Assembly: GCF_009766095.1 (NCBI RefSeq) | Contig: NZ_LMUD01000016.1 | Coordinates: forward strand, 154,882-191,933 | DNA: 37,052 bases | From: Granulicella sp. S190 | GTDB lineage: Bacteria > Acidobacteriota > Terriglobia > Terriglobales > Acidobacteriaceae | Reading direction: 5' to 3' | Part shown: in pieces, positions 9,017-17,189 of the stretch | How positions within the stretch are numbered: position 1 is the stretch's first letter | Layout: the number at the start of each line of letters is the position of its first letter | Made by a program: the position numbers and the translations under genes | The notes under the pieces: generated by a model | What the model was told of the DNA's origin: nothing | Databases searched by the model: none | Seen by the model: the letters and a program-made list of their open reading frames with translations, nothing else

Positions 9017-9961
9017 ATGGCAATTCTGGTAGTAGGTTCGGTCGCTTTCGACAACATTGAAACTCCCCACGGAGCTGTGCAGAACTGCCTGGGTGGCGCG
9101 GCAACGCACTTCTCGCTTGCCGCAAGCTACTTCACTCCAGTCCGCGTGATTGCGGTCGTAGGAAGAGATTTCACCGCCGAGCACGAGGCGATCTTTGCCC
9201 GTCGCGGCATCGACACCAAAGGCATCGAGCGCTCGGAAGGACTCAGTTTTCACTGGACTGGTTCTTACTCGGGCAACATGGATGAGGCGAAGACTCTTGG
9301 AACCGATCTGAACGTCTTCGAGACCTTCGAACCCAAGATTCCCGATGCATACAAAGACAGCGAATATCTCTTTCTCGCCAACATTGACCCGGTATTGCAG
9401 TCGCGCGTTCGCAGCCAGATGCCTCATGTCAAGATGGTGTGCGGCGACACGATGAACTACTGGATCGCCGATCACTCTGCAAATCTTGCCAAGGTTCTGC
9501 GAGAGCTCGATGTCCTGCTGATCAACGATGGCGAGGCGCGCATGTTGGCCGGCGAGCGAAATATCGTTCTTGCCGCTGAAAAAGTTCTTGCCATGGGACC
9601 GAAGACATTGGTGGTCAAACACGGCGAGTATGGCGCAACTGCCTTTTTCGGCAGTCGATCATTTCCTGACGTGAACAAGACTTTACGCCCCTTCCGGGCT
9701 CCGGCACTTCCCCTTGCCGAGGTTGTGGATCCGACTGGAGCGGGGGACTCGTTCGCTGGTGGCTTCTACGGCTACCTTGCCTCGCAGCCTGTCTTGACCC
9801 CGTCAGTTCTTCGCACCGCGATGTTCTATGGTGGCGTCATGGGTTCCTTCGCGGTAGAGCGTTTCGGAACCGAACGCCTGCAGAACGTCACTCGCGAAGA
9901 AATCGAAGAGCGCTTCAAGCTCTTCCTGGAGATCTCGCACCTTGAACATGCGGGCGTCTAG
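9017..9961 (+). CDS. PfkB-family carbohydrate/nucleoside kinase
   Basis: A ribokinase-fold kinase of 314 residues. GSVAFDNIETPHG and NCLGGAATHFSLAAS form the substrate side. The C-terminal signature DPTGAGDSFAGGF supplies the anion hole and catalytic Asp244. The start at ATG 9017 is preceded by AAGGAG only three bases away; a GTG at 9005 is in frame but has no Shine-Dalgarno. The substrate cannot be read from sequence. Because it directly follows mtnP, a role in recycling the ribose or adenine product of methylthioadenosine breakdown is attractive but unproven. The last 14 bases overlap the following membrane glycosyltransferase gene. Confidence 0.88.
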   Translation: MAILVVGSVAFDNIETPHGAVQNCLGGAATHFSLAASYFTPVRVIAVVGRDFTAEHEAIFARRGIDTKGIERSEGLSFHWTGSYSGNMDEAKTLGTDLNVFETFEPKIPDAYKDSEYLFLANIDPVLQSRVRSQMPHVKMVCGDTMNYWIADHSANLAKVLRELDVLLINDGEARMLAGERNIVLAAEKVLAMGPKTLVVKHGEYGATAFFGSRSFPDVNKTLRPFRAPALPLAEVVDPTGAGDSFAGGFYGYLASQPVLTPSVLRTAMFYGGVMGSFAVERFGTERLQNVTREEIEERFKLFLEISHLEHAGV

Positions 9962-11651
9962 GCTCTCACGAACTCGCCCCAACAAGCCTGCGGCACCGGC
10001 TCTGCGGGGCCGCGGCGTCGACGCTGACGAGGTGAAGTTCGACCCGGAAGAGGTGCGGCCAGCGACGCGGCAGGAGACCTTCCCCGTCGCGTTAGGTGCC
10101 GTACTCCTCTCCTTCATCGCGCTGCTTCTGTCCTACTCGCGCGGTTACCTGCTGTTGTACGGTGACGCCGTTGCGCATCTTGGCATCGCTCGCCGTATTC
10201 TCGATTCGCGCAATCCCGGCCTCGTCCAGCTTGGTGGAGTGTGGCTGCCTCTGCCGCATCTGCTGATGCTTCCCTTTGTTCAGAAGATGGAGTGGTGGCA
10301 GAACGGGCTCGCGGGCGCATGGCCTTCGCTGATCTGCTATATCGCCAGCGTGGCCGGCATCTACAGGCTGACGCGGCGGATGATGATTCCTCGCTGGGCG
10401 CTTGCGGCGACTGCTCTCTACGCCCTCAACCCCAACCTGCTTTATCTCTCGACGACCGCGATGACGGAGCCGCTCTTCCTGATGCTCCTCATCTGGACGA
10501 CTCTGTTCACGATTGAGTGCGTCGCCGCGATCAAGAGTTCACGCCAAAGTGTCGTACGCAGCCGTCTTCTCTTGCTTGCGATCTTTATCCTGGCCGCTGT
10601 GTTCACCCGATACGACGGGTGGATACTAGGTGCCGCCGTGTGGTGCGTCATCACCTTCTGCCTGGCGCGAGATCGCAAGATGTGGCGCAGCGTGGCTCCC
10701 ACGTTTGCGGTCTTCACTCTTCTGGTGGTCGCTGGGCCGGTTAGCTGGCTGGCCTACAATCAGCACTTCTTTCACGATCCTCTGGACTTCATGCGCGGAC
10801 CGTACTCCGCGGCGGCTATCGAAAAGAAGACCATGCCGCCCAACGGCCATCATCATCGCGGATGGCACAATCCAGCCTGGGCGCTACTGTTCTACACCCG
10901 TACTGCGCAGGTCGACGCTGTCTTCTGGGAGACCGGTTTCGCGCTGATGGCAGCAGCCATAGCTGGATTAGTCCTCACGATCCGCCGTCGTCTTGCACTG
11001 TCGTCGTTACTGCTCTGGATGCCGCTGCCGTTCTACATCTACTCCGTTGCCTACGGCTCTGTCCCTATCTTCATACCGCAGCTTTGGCCGCACTCCTACT
11101 ACAACTCACGATATGGAATGGAGTTGTTGCCCGCTCTTGCAGTCTTTGCTTTTCTCGCGGTGCAAGCCGCAGAGCGCCGATGGAGCGAGACGCAGCCACT
11201 CGTCAAAAGATTAATGCAGCCGATCGCTCTTCTTCTGATCGCGCTCAACACCGTCGGCATGATGTATAGCAAGCCGCTGGTGCTCAAAGAGGCACTGGTC
11301 AACGCGACAACTAGAGTCGCCTTCGAGACGGCGTTGGCTCGTCAACTAGGCGAGTTTCCCTACGGATCGACGATCATGATGTACAACTCCGATCACATCG
11401 GCGCGCTACAGGATGCTGCGATTCCTCTTCGCCAGACGGTCAACGAAGGAGACTACGATAGCTTCCAGGCCGCACTGGCCGCGCCCGCGCAGCACGCGAA
11501 CTATGTTGTCTCCATCGCCGGAGATCCAGTCGCTGCTGCTGTCGCGGCTCACCCCGAAGGGCTTACCGAGCTGACGATCCTCTGCACCAGCGGCCAGCCG
11601 TGCGCTCGTCTCTACAGGTCGGATCGATCGACTCCAATAACATCGAAGTGA
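9948..11651 (+). CDS. GT-C-type membrane glycosyltransferase (family 39-like)
   Basis: A polytopic membrane protein of 567 residues. After about 45 charged residues come repeated hydrophobic helices (for example ALGAVLLSFIALLLSYS and RSRLLLLAIFILAAVF). The first periplasmic loop contains YGDAVAHLGIARRILD; an Asp at this place is the usual metal/catalytic acid of GT-C enzymes that use lipid-linked sugars. A soluble C-terminal region begins near residue 460. The ATG at 9948 lies inside the end of the PfkB gene; a TTG two codons earlier is an alternative. It is likely to move a sugar from an undecaprenyl carrier to an envelope acceptor. Donor and acceptor are unknown. Two more GT-C proteins occur in the window (20927-22561 and the right edge). 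Confidence 0.8.
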   Translation: MRASRLSRTRPNKPAAPALRGRGVDADEVKFDPEEVRPATRQETFPVALGAVLLSFIALLLSYSRGYLLLYGDAVAHLGIARRILDSRNPGLVQLGGVWLPLPHLLMLPFVQKMEWWQNGLAGAWPSLICYIASVAGIYRLTRRMMIPRWALAATALYALNPNLLYLSTTAMTEPLFLMLLIWTTLFTIECVAAIKSSRQSVVRSRLLLLAIFILAAVFTRYDGWILGAAVWCVITFCLARDRKMWRSVAPTFAVFTLLVVAGPVSWLAYNQHFFHDPLDFMRGPYSAAAIEKKTMPPNGHHHRGWHNPAWALLFYTRTAQVDAVFWETGFALMAAAIAGLVLTIRRRLALSSLLLWMPLPFYIYSVAYGSVPIFIPQLWPHSYYNSRYGMELLPALAVFAFLAVQAAERRWSETQPLVKRLMQPIALLLIALNTVGMMYSKPLVLKEALVNATTRVAFETALARQLGEFPYGSTIMMYNSDHIGALQDAAIPLRQTVNEGDYDSFQAALAAPAQHANYVVSIAGDPVAAAVAAHPEGLTELTILCTSGQPCARLYRSDRSTPITSK

Positions 11652-11692
11652 CATCGACCCACACGTACAGCTTTCAGGCACAATAAAAGCAC

Positions 11693-12496
11693 ATGATTCC
11701 CTTCGTCAAAGCTCATGCCTGCGGCAACGACTTCCTCATCATCGAGGAGCCGCTCGCGCAACGCCGGCACGCCGAACTCGCTCGCAAGCTGTGTGCGCGG
11801 AATACCAGCGTAGGCGCTGACGGTATCGAATTTCTTGATCGAAAGCCCAGCGGTGAGTTCTTCCTGAGGCTCTTCAACGCGGATGGAAGCGAAGCAGAGC
11901 TCTCCGGTAATGGCACCCGATGCGTCGCCGCGTGGCTGGCGAGCAGCGAAGGACGGCAGGAGGTCGCGCTCGGAACTCATGGTGGCCTGCGAACCTGCCA
12001 TGTGATCGAGTCGAACGATCCGCTCTATCTCATCGAGAGCGAGATGGGAGTCCCGCGCGTGATGCAGCGAACTATCGTACTGCCAGGTGTTGGCAACGTC
12101 GCTGGAGCGATGGTCAATGTCGGAAATCCGCACTTTGTTCTCTTCGTCGACTCTGACGACTTTAGCGCGCATGGATTGAGTTGGCAGGAGCTTGGAGCGC
12201 AGATCAGCGGAAGTCCATTATTTCCTCATGGCACCAACGTCGAGTTCGTTCGCATCCTTTCCCCGTCACAGATTGCCTTTCGCATCTTTGAGCGCGGCTG
12301 CGGGCCTACCACCTCCTCCGGCACCGGCACCTGCGCCTCGTCTGCTGCAGCGATGTCGCTTCGTGATGTGGATCGTGAGTTGACTGCGATCGCCGAAGGC
12401 GGCCCGCAACGTACCGTGTGGCCTGCGAGCGATGCGGTGATGCGGCTGAGAGGCCCAGCGGAGATCATCTGTCGTGGCGAGGTCCCCGCGCTGTGA
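11693..12496 (+). CDS. dapF: Diaminopimelate epimerase homologue with both catalytic cysteines replaced by serine
   Basis: DapF interconverts LL- and meso-diaminopimelate, the peptidoglycan cross-linking residue, using two cysteines as acid and base. The 267-residue protein is a full-length, clear homologue: HACGNDFLII at the N-terminus, NTSVGADGIEFL, FNADGSEAEL then SGNGTRC, VNVGNPHFVLF, GTNVEFVRI, and FERGCGPTTSSGTGTC. In standard DapF the two catalytic sites read C-G-N-G and A-C-G-T-G. Here they are Ser71 (TCC codon) in SGNG and Ser209 (TCC codon) in SSGTG. Cysteines occur nearby (77, 203, 214) but not at the catalytic positions. No frameshift or decay is visible. The stop overlaps the GTG start of ldcA as GTGA, and mpl follows, so it belongs to a peptidoglycan-peptide cassette. 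It may be a serine-type epimerase, a changed activity, or the cell's only DapF. Confidence 0.88.
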   Translation: MIPFVKAHACGNDFLIIEEPLAQRRHAELARKLCARNTSVGADGIEFLDRKPSGEFFLRLFNADGSEAELSGNGTRCVAAWLASSEGRQEVALGTHGGLRTCHVIESNDPLYLIESEMGVPRVMQRTIVLPGVGNVAGAMVNVGNPHFVLFVDSDDFSAHGLSWQELGAQISGSPLFPHGTNVEFVRILSPSQIAFRIFERGCGPTTSSGTGTCASSAAAMSLRDVDRELTAIAEGGPQRTVWPASDAVMRLRGPAEIICRGEVPAL

Positions 12497-13434
12497 CACC
12501 CTCACATAAACCTCGTCCATTGCTTCCAGGTGCGACCCTCGCGGTCGTGTCGCCGGCGAGTACGCCAAAACCGGAGCTGGTGGAACGCGGGATGGCCCAC
12601 CTGCGGACGCTCGGCTACAAACCCGTCCTCAGTCCGCATGCGCTCGACAGCGGCCCGCTCTACTATGCCGGCAAACTACACGATCGCCTGCATGACCTGC
12701 ACGCCGCCTTTGCCGATCCGGCAATCGACGCAATCGTCTGCACGCGCGGCGGTTGGGGTTCGGCGGAGCTGCTTCCACACCTTAATGCTGCGCTGATCCG
12801 TTCAAACCCTAAGCCCTTCATCGGTTACAGCGACCATACCTCGCTCCACTGCTGGCTCCACAACGAAGCCAATCTCGTCACCTTTTATGGACCCATGGTC
12901 GCTGCCGATCTCTCCCGCGAAGATGGCGCAGACCTGCCAAGCTGGCAGCATAGCCTGCGAGGCGATGCTGCCTGGTCGCTCGGCAAAGCGGAAGGCTTGC
13001 GGGTACTTCGTCCGGGCCTCGCAGAGGGCACGGTCGCGGGCGGATGTCTCTCCATCTTTGCCGAGGCTATCGGCACTCCGTACGCGCCGCGCATCGAACA
13101 GGAAAGCATCCTGTTTCTAGAGGACATCGGCACCAAGCCGTATCAATGGGACCGCATGCTGCTTCATCTTCGCTATGCCGGGCTTCTCGAAAAAGTAACA
13201 GGCATCGTCTTTGGAGAAATGCGGCAGTGCGTCGCGCAAGAAGAAGAGAACTATCTCGAGCGTGCGATTCTTCACGCGCTCCGTGACTTCAACGGACCCA
13301 TCGCTATCGGTCTGCGGTGTGGGCACGTCAGTACGTATAACGTTACGCTGCCGCTGGGCGTCTCCGCGAAGCTTGACCTGACGGACGAGAGGAATCCGCT
13401 GATGCACCTTCTCGAAGCGGCTGTGAACGGGTAG
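12493..13434 (+). CDS. ldcA: LD-carboxypeptidase (peptidase family S66, LdcA-like)
   Basis: LdcA removes the terminal D-alanine from muropeptide tetrapeptides taken into the cytoplasm, a step of cell-wall recycling. From the GTG at 12493 the protein has 313 residues, as usual for the family. The S66 Ser-Glu-His triad is visible: Ser113 in GYSDHTS, Glu210 in LFLEDIG and His278 in CGHVSTYN. The open frame extends back into dapF, but the conserved fold begins at LLPGATLAVVSPAS, and the GTGA overlap with the dapF stop supports the chosen start. No signal peptide is present, in keeping with cytoplasmic action. The product, a tripeptide linked through diaminopimelate, is the natural substrate of the enzyme encoded next (mpl). 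Confidence 0.93.
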   Translation: MTPSHKPRPLLPGATLAVVSPASTPKPELVERGMAHLRTLGYKPVLSPHALDSGPLYYAGKLHDRLHDLHAAFADPAIDAIVCTRGGWGSAELLPHLNAALIRSNPKPFIGYSDHTSLHCWLHNEANLVTFYGPMVAADLSREDGADLPSWQHSLRGDAAWSLGKAEGLRVLRPGLAEGTVAGGCLSIFAEAIGTPYAPRIEQESILFLEDIGTKPYQWDRMLLHLRYAGLLEKVTGIVFGEMRQCVAQEEENYLERAILHALRDFNGPIAIGLRCGHVSTYNVTLPLGVSAKLDLTDERNPLMHLLEAAVNG

Positions 13435-13450
13435 GCTGGAGTCTCGCGAC

Positions 13451-14884
13451 ATGCAAAACTCCAAACATATTCACCTCATCGGAATCTGCGGAACGGCGAT
13501 GGCTTCGCTCGCCGGAATGCTACAGCTCCAGGGGCACCGCGTCACCGGTTCGGACACCGCCGCCTATCCCCCGATGAGTGATCTTCTTGCCTCGCTCAAG
13601 ATCCCGATTCGCGAGCCTTTTTCCGTGAGCAATCTCAAGCCGGCTCCGGATCTGGTTGTCGTTGGAAATGCCATCTCCCGGGGCAACGTCGAGCTGGAGC
13701 ATGTTCTCGATGCCCGGATTCCTTTCTGCTCGATGGCCGCGATTCTGCATGATGAGTTTCTGCCAGGGCGGGAGTCGCTCGTCGTCGCCGGAACCCACGG
13801 CAAGACCACGACGACCAGCATGCTCGCCTGGATCTACGAGGTCGCATCGCGACAGAACCCGGTACTGGCGCCATCGTTTTTGATTGGCGGCGTCGCTGAA
13901 AACTTCGGAACCAGCTTCATGGTTCGTCAAACCCGGCCGTTTCTCCTCGAAGGCGATGAGTACGATACCGCCTTCTTCGATAAAGGACCGAAGTTTCTTC
14001 ACTACTTTCCCGACGCTCTCATCCTGACTCACGTCGAGTTCGATCATGCGGATATCTACGCCGATCTTGCTGCCGTTAAAACTGCCTTCAAGCGGTTGGT
14101 CAATCTCGTTCCGGGTCGCGGACGGATCGTCGCATTCGACGGTAGCGAGAACGTCAGCGAGTGCGTCGAAAAGGCGTTCTGCTCCGTGGAACGCTACGGC
14201 TTCGACCCCTTATCGCACTGGCGGCTCACCGACCTGCGCCACGAAGGTTCGTTGACTCGATGGACGGTAACCCGCGCCGGCGCCCCCTTCGCCGACTTGA
14301 GGCTGCCGATGGCGGGAGCGCATAACGCGCTCAATGCTACTGCGGCAGCGGCACTTGCGGCAGGGCAGGGTGTTCCGACCGAAGCGATCATTGACGCGCT
14401 GGCAACATTCAAGAGCGTAAAGCGCAGACTTGAGGTTCGCTCTGTCGTCGGGGGCGTCACCGTGATCGATGACTTCGCGCACCATCCAACGGCGATTCGC
14501 GAGACCCTTCGTGCACTGCGCGAGTCCTACCCCGATCGACGTCTTTGGGCAGTCCTGGAGCCAAGATCCAACACGCTGCGGCGAAACGTCTTCGAGCTGG
14601 ATCTGGTGGACAGTCTCGCACTTGCAGACCGCGTCGTGCTGGCCTCTGTCTTCAAGTCTGAAAGCATTCCCGCTGACGAGCGGCTTCATCCCGAGCATGT
14701 TGTGACCGCACTCAACGCACGTGGAATCCCTTCACTTCTCCTGGCGGACGCCGATGCTATCGTCGAAGCCATCGCTCCGCAGCTTCACGAGGGAGACGTT
14801 GTCGCCATCCTCTCAAACGGAGGCTTCGGGAATATCTACCAGAAGCTTCCGACGGCGATTGCAGCCCGAACTTCGACCGCCTGA
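13451..14884 (+). CDS. mpl: UDP-MurNAc:L-Ala-gamma-D-Glu-meso-DAP ligase Mpl
   Basis: Mpl joins recycled murein tripeptide to UDP-N-acetylmuramate with ATP, bypassing de novo MurC-MurD-MurE steps. The protein has 477 residues. Mur-ligase features run in order: IHLIGICGTAMASLAGML at the N-terminal nucleotide-sugar fold, the ATP loop GTHGKTTTTS (114-123), GGVAENFGTSF, the Mpl-type DEYDTAFFDKGPKF (from Asp169), and the C-terminal IDDFAHHPTAIRETL and LEPRSNTLRRN. The DEYDTAFFDK block and overall length separate it from MurC. A GGAG lies about nine bases before the ATG, and only 16 bases separate it from ldcA, so the two are surely co-transcribed. Together with the dapF homologue this forms a recycling cassette. 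Confidence 0.95.
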   Translation: MQNSKHIHLIGICGTAMASLAGMLQLQGHRVTGSDTAAYPPMSDLLASLKIPIREPFSVSNLKPAPDLVVVGNAISRGNVELEHVLDARIPFCSMAAILHDEFLPGRESLVVAGTHGKTTTTSMLAWIYEVASRQNPVLAPSFLIGGVAENFGTSFMVRQTRPFLLEGDEYDTAFFDKGPKFLHYFPDALILTHVEFDHADIYADLAAVKTAFKRLVNLVPGRGRIVAFDGSENVSECVEKAFCSVERYGFDPLSHWRLTDLRHEGSLTRWTVTRAGAPFADLRLPMAGAHNALNATAAAALAAGQGVPTEAIIDALATFKSVKRRLEVRSVVGGVTVIDDFAHHPTAIRETLRALRESYPDRRLWAVLEPRSNTLRRNVFELDLVDSLALADRVVLASVFKSESIPADERLHPEHVVTALNARGIPSLLLADADAIVEAIAPQLHEGDVVAILSNGGFGNIYQKLPTAIAARTSTA

Positions 14885-14932
14885 CAGGCTTTGAGCAGGC
14901 AAAGTCGCCAATAAGATATTCTTCAAGGTGGA

Positions 14933-15667
14933 ATGTTCTCGACCCTGAAGCTCGTCTTTGTCTATCTCGCGCTCGGCCCCATCGCCGGGATCCTCGGCAT
15001 TCCCTACACGCTTCTGGTAGGAGACGTCAGTCGTCTCTACCGCGTTGCCATGTGGATCACCGACGCAGGCGTACGCGCGGCTGGGATCAAGGTGGAGCTC
15101 AGCGGCTTCGAAAATATCCCCGCCGGACGAAGCTGCATCTTCATGAGCAATCATGTCTCAAACCTCGACCCTCCGGTGACCATCCCTCACCTCCCGGGAC
15201 GAAGCTCCGTGCTTCTCAAGAAGCAGCTTATGGATATCCCAATTCTTGGCCGCGCCATGCGCCTAGCGAAGTTTGTGCCGGTAGAGCGAGGCAGCCGTCG
15301 TGACGCCGCGCAGGCCAGCGTAGCGGCTGCAGGCGATGCACTAAGGTCTGGCCTGCATATGCTCGTGTATCCAGAGGGCACCCGTTCGCTCGATGGCAGA
15401 CTGTCGACCTTCAAGAAAGGTCCCTTCTTCCTCGCGATGGAGACCGGCGCACCAATCATCCCGGTCGTAGTGTCGGGAACGCAGACGATGATGCGCAAGG
15501 GAAGTAATGCGATTATCCCTGGTGTGGCAAGGGTCCAGCTGTTGCCGGTTATCGATCCAGCGGACTACACCACGCGCGACGAGTTGTTGCAGGCGGTCAG
15601 AAGCGCGATTGCAGAGGCGCTGCCGCCGGAGATGAAGCCCGCTGACTACTTGACGATGGCGTTGTAG
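14933..15667 (+). CDS. plsC: 1-acyl-sn-glycerol-3-phosphate acyltransferase
   Basis: PlsC adds the second acyl chain to lysophosphatidic acid to give phosphatidic acid, at the inner membrane. The 244-residue protein starts with a hydrophobic helix (residues 5-30). The acyltransferase motif H-x4-D is NHVSNLD (His74, Asp79), and the PEGTR block sits at 147-151 with FKKGPFFLA after it. An AAGGTGG stretch precedes the ATG at an unusually short distance. It follows mpl after 48 bases on the same strand and may belong to the same transcript. The 3' end overlaps the SPOR gene on the opposite strand by 22 bases. Other PlsC-like acyltransferases share these motifs, so the precise acyl acceptor is an inference. 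Confidence 0.9.
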   Translation: MFSTLKLVFVYLALGPIAGILGIPYTLLVGDVSRLYRVAMWITDAGVRAAGIKVELSGFENIPAGRSCIFMSNHVSNLDPPVTIPHLPGRSSVLLKKQLMDIPILGRAMRLAKFVPVERGSRRDAAQASVAAAGDALRSGLHMLVYPEGTRSLDGRLSTFKKGPFFLAMETGAPIIPVVVSGTQTMMRKGSNAIIPGVARVQLLPVIDPADYTTRDELLQAVRSAIAEALPPEMKPADYLTMAL

Positions 15668-16329
15668 CCGTCTGTCTGAAGTCGTTGCCGCATGGCGTCC
15701 GCATCTTTTTTCGTGGTGAAAGGTCCGATCTGAACGTGCAGCAGCTTATCCTGCGGCACTTTATGGATCGCGACGCTATACCCTCGACGCTTCAACGCAC
15801 TGACGAGCACATCGGCATCTTCCTGGTGCGACACTGCAGCTACCTGGACAACAGCCACTCCCGGCCCAACCAGAGGCATTGGAGCAGCCGCAGCCACCTT
15901 GGCGACTGGCTTGACCGTCGGCTCTACGCGAGCATCGGGGTGAAAGCTGGAGGCAACCGCTCTAACCTGAGCCGTAACCGGCGGATTCTCATCTACCGAG
16001 GGGGCAGGAGTATCAGAAGCTGCCAGAGCCTCGTTCGTATCGGCCTGCGTCACAGGCGACGTAGCTGCTGCGCGCTGCGCCGGGCTGCCGGGAGCAGGTT
16101 TTGAGCTGCCAGGCTCTCCGCCCGGCGTAGTGGTCTCCGCAGCGTTCAAGACAGGCGGCGCCGAACGCCTGCCCAGCGAGTACCCAAAGCCGAAGAAGAC
16201 GGCGCAAAGCAGCGCCAGCGCAAAAAAGATGCCAAGGATAGTGGTGGTGCCAAGCGAGATCTCACGATCCTCTCCGCGAGAGTCGCGCAGGTCATGCAGA
16301 TCGTCTTCTGTTTGGTAGCGGCTGTTCAC
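15646..16329 (-). CDS. SPOR-domain membrane protein
   Basis: A bitopic inner-membrane protein of 227 residues. The N-terminus (about 1-28) is charged and cytoplasmic. One transmembrane helix follows (TTTILGIFFALALLCAVFFG), then a long Pro/Ala/Thr-rich periplasmic linker (60-150). The C-terminal SPOR fold opens with GVAVVQVAAVSHQEDADVLV and ends at the DGYNAIVK terminus. SPOR domains bind denuded glycan at division sites. The start is GTG, two bases after the slipin stop, with AAGAAGG eight bases upstream. I infer a division or cell-wall-associated role. It resembles FtsN or DedD in architecture only, and which of these it corresponds to cannot be told. Confidence 0.85.
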   Translation of the reverse strand: MNSRYQTEDDLHDLRDSRGEDREISLGTTTILGIFFALALLCAVFFGFGYSLGRRSAPPVLNAAETTTPGGEPGSSKPAPGSPAQRAAATSPVTQADTNEALAASDTPAPSVDENPPVTAQVRAVASSFHPDARVEPTVKPVAKVAAAAPMPLVGPGVAVVQVAAVSHQEDADVLVSALKRRGYSVAIHKVPQDKLLHVQIGPFTTKKDADAMRQRLQTDGYNAIVK

Positions 16330-16331
16330 GG

Positions 16332-17111
16332 TCAGACCTTCTTCTCCAGCGCCGTGTCGGGCGTGAATGTCTTATTGAACAGGTTCATCAGCTCCATTGG
16401 AAGCGGAAATACAATGGTGGTATTTTTCTCGACACCTATCTCCGTAAGCGTCTGCAGGTATCGCAGCTGAAGCGTCATCGGCTGAGTCGCCATCAGTTGA
16501 GCGGCTTCCACCAGCTTCGCTGCAGCGTTGAACTCGCCCTCCGCATGGATGATCTTCGCCCTTCGTTCGCGCTCAGCCTCGGCCTGCTTGGCCATGGCGC
16601 GCAGCATGGATTCGGGCATATCCACCTGTTTCACCTCGACCGAAACCACCTTCACCCCAAACGGCGCGGTGTGGCCGTCGATGATGGTCTGGATGCGGAT
16701 ATTCAGCGCCTCGCGATGCGCAAGAAGCCCATCAAGGTCGACCTCCCCAAGCACCGAACGCAGCGTCGTCTGCGCGAACTGCGAGGTCTGGTAGATGTAG
16801 TTCGCCACCTCGATCACCGCCTTGGTCGGATCGACCACGCGCAAGGTGATCACCGCGTTGACCTTCAAGGTGACGTTATCGCGTGTAATGACGTCCTGAG
16901 GGGGAACCTCCATCGCCTCCTGGCGAAGGCTGACGCGCACGATCTGGTCGAGCGGACGAAAGATCCAGACGAGACCCGGCCCAGCCGCCGCCTGTTTCAC
17001 CCTTCCCAGGCGAAAGATAACGCCTCGTTCATACTCTTTCAGAATGTTAAGGCAGTTGACGAGGTAGAGAACGACGATGACGACAGCGAATAGGAGCGGA
17101 AGAGACATCAT
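16332..17111 (-). CDS. Slipin (stomatin/prohibitin-like SPFH/Band 7 protein)
   Basis: A membrane-microdomain scaffold protein of about 259 residues. A hydrophobic N-terminal hairpin ([18 protein letters not shown]) leads into the SPFH domain: [33 protein letters not shown], and [20 protein letters not shown] long charged helix follows ([20 protein letters not shown], about 185-215), as in oligomer-forming stomatins. The frame is open to 17138, but AGAGG eight bases before the ATG at 17111 supports MMSLPLL as the start. Bacterial slipins are usually paired with an NfeD protein, and one is encoded on the same strand at 17949-19271, with an outer-membrane barrel gene between them. The SPOR gene follows after two bases. 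Confidence 0.92.
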   Translation of the reverse strand: MMSLPLLFAVVIVVLYLVNCLNILKEYERGVIFRLGRVKQAAAGPGLVWIFRPLDQIVRVSLRQEAMEVPPQDVITRDNVTLKVNAVITLRVVDPTKAVIEVANYIYQTSQFAQTTLRSVLGEVDLDGLLAHREALNIRIQTIIDGHTAPFGVKVVSVEVKQVDMPESMLRAMAKQAEAERERRAKIIHAEGEFNAAAKLVEAAQLMATQPMTLQLRYLQTLTEIGVEKNTTIVFPLPMELMNLFNKTFTPDTALEKKV

Positions 17112-17189
17112 GGGTAAGACCTCTGACGGCCTGACCACTGCCGCCGCTGCGATTGTAAAGCAGATGCTGCAGCGGCCCGGAATTGCTGG

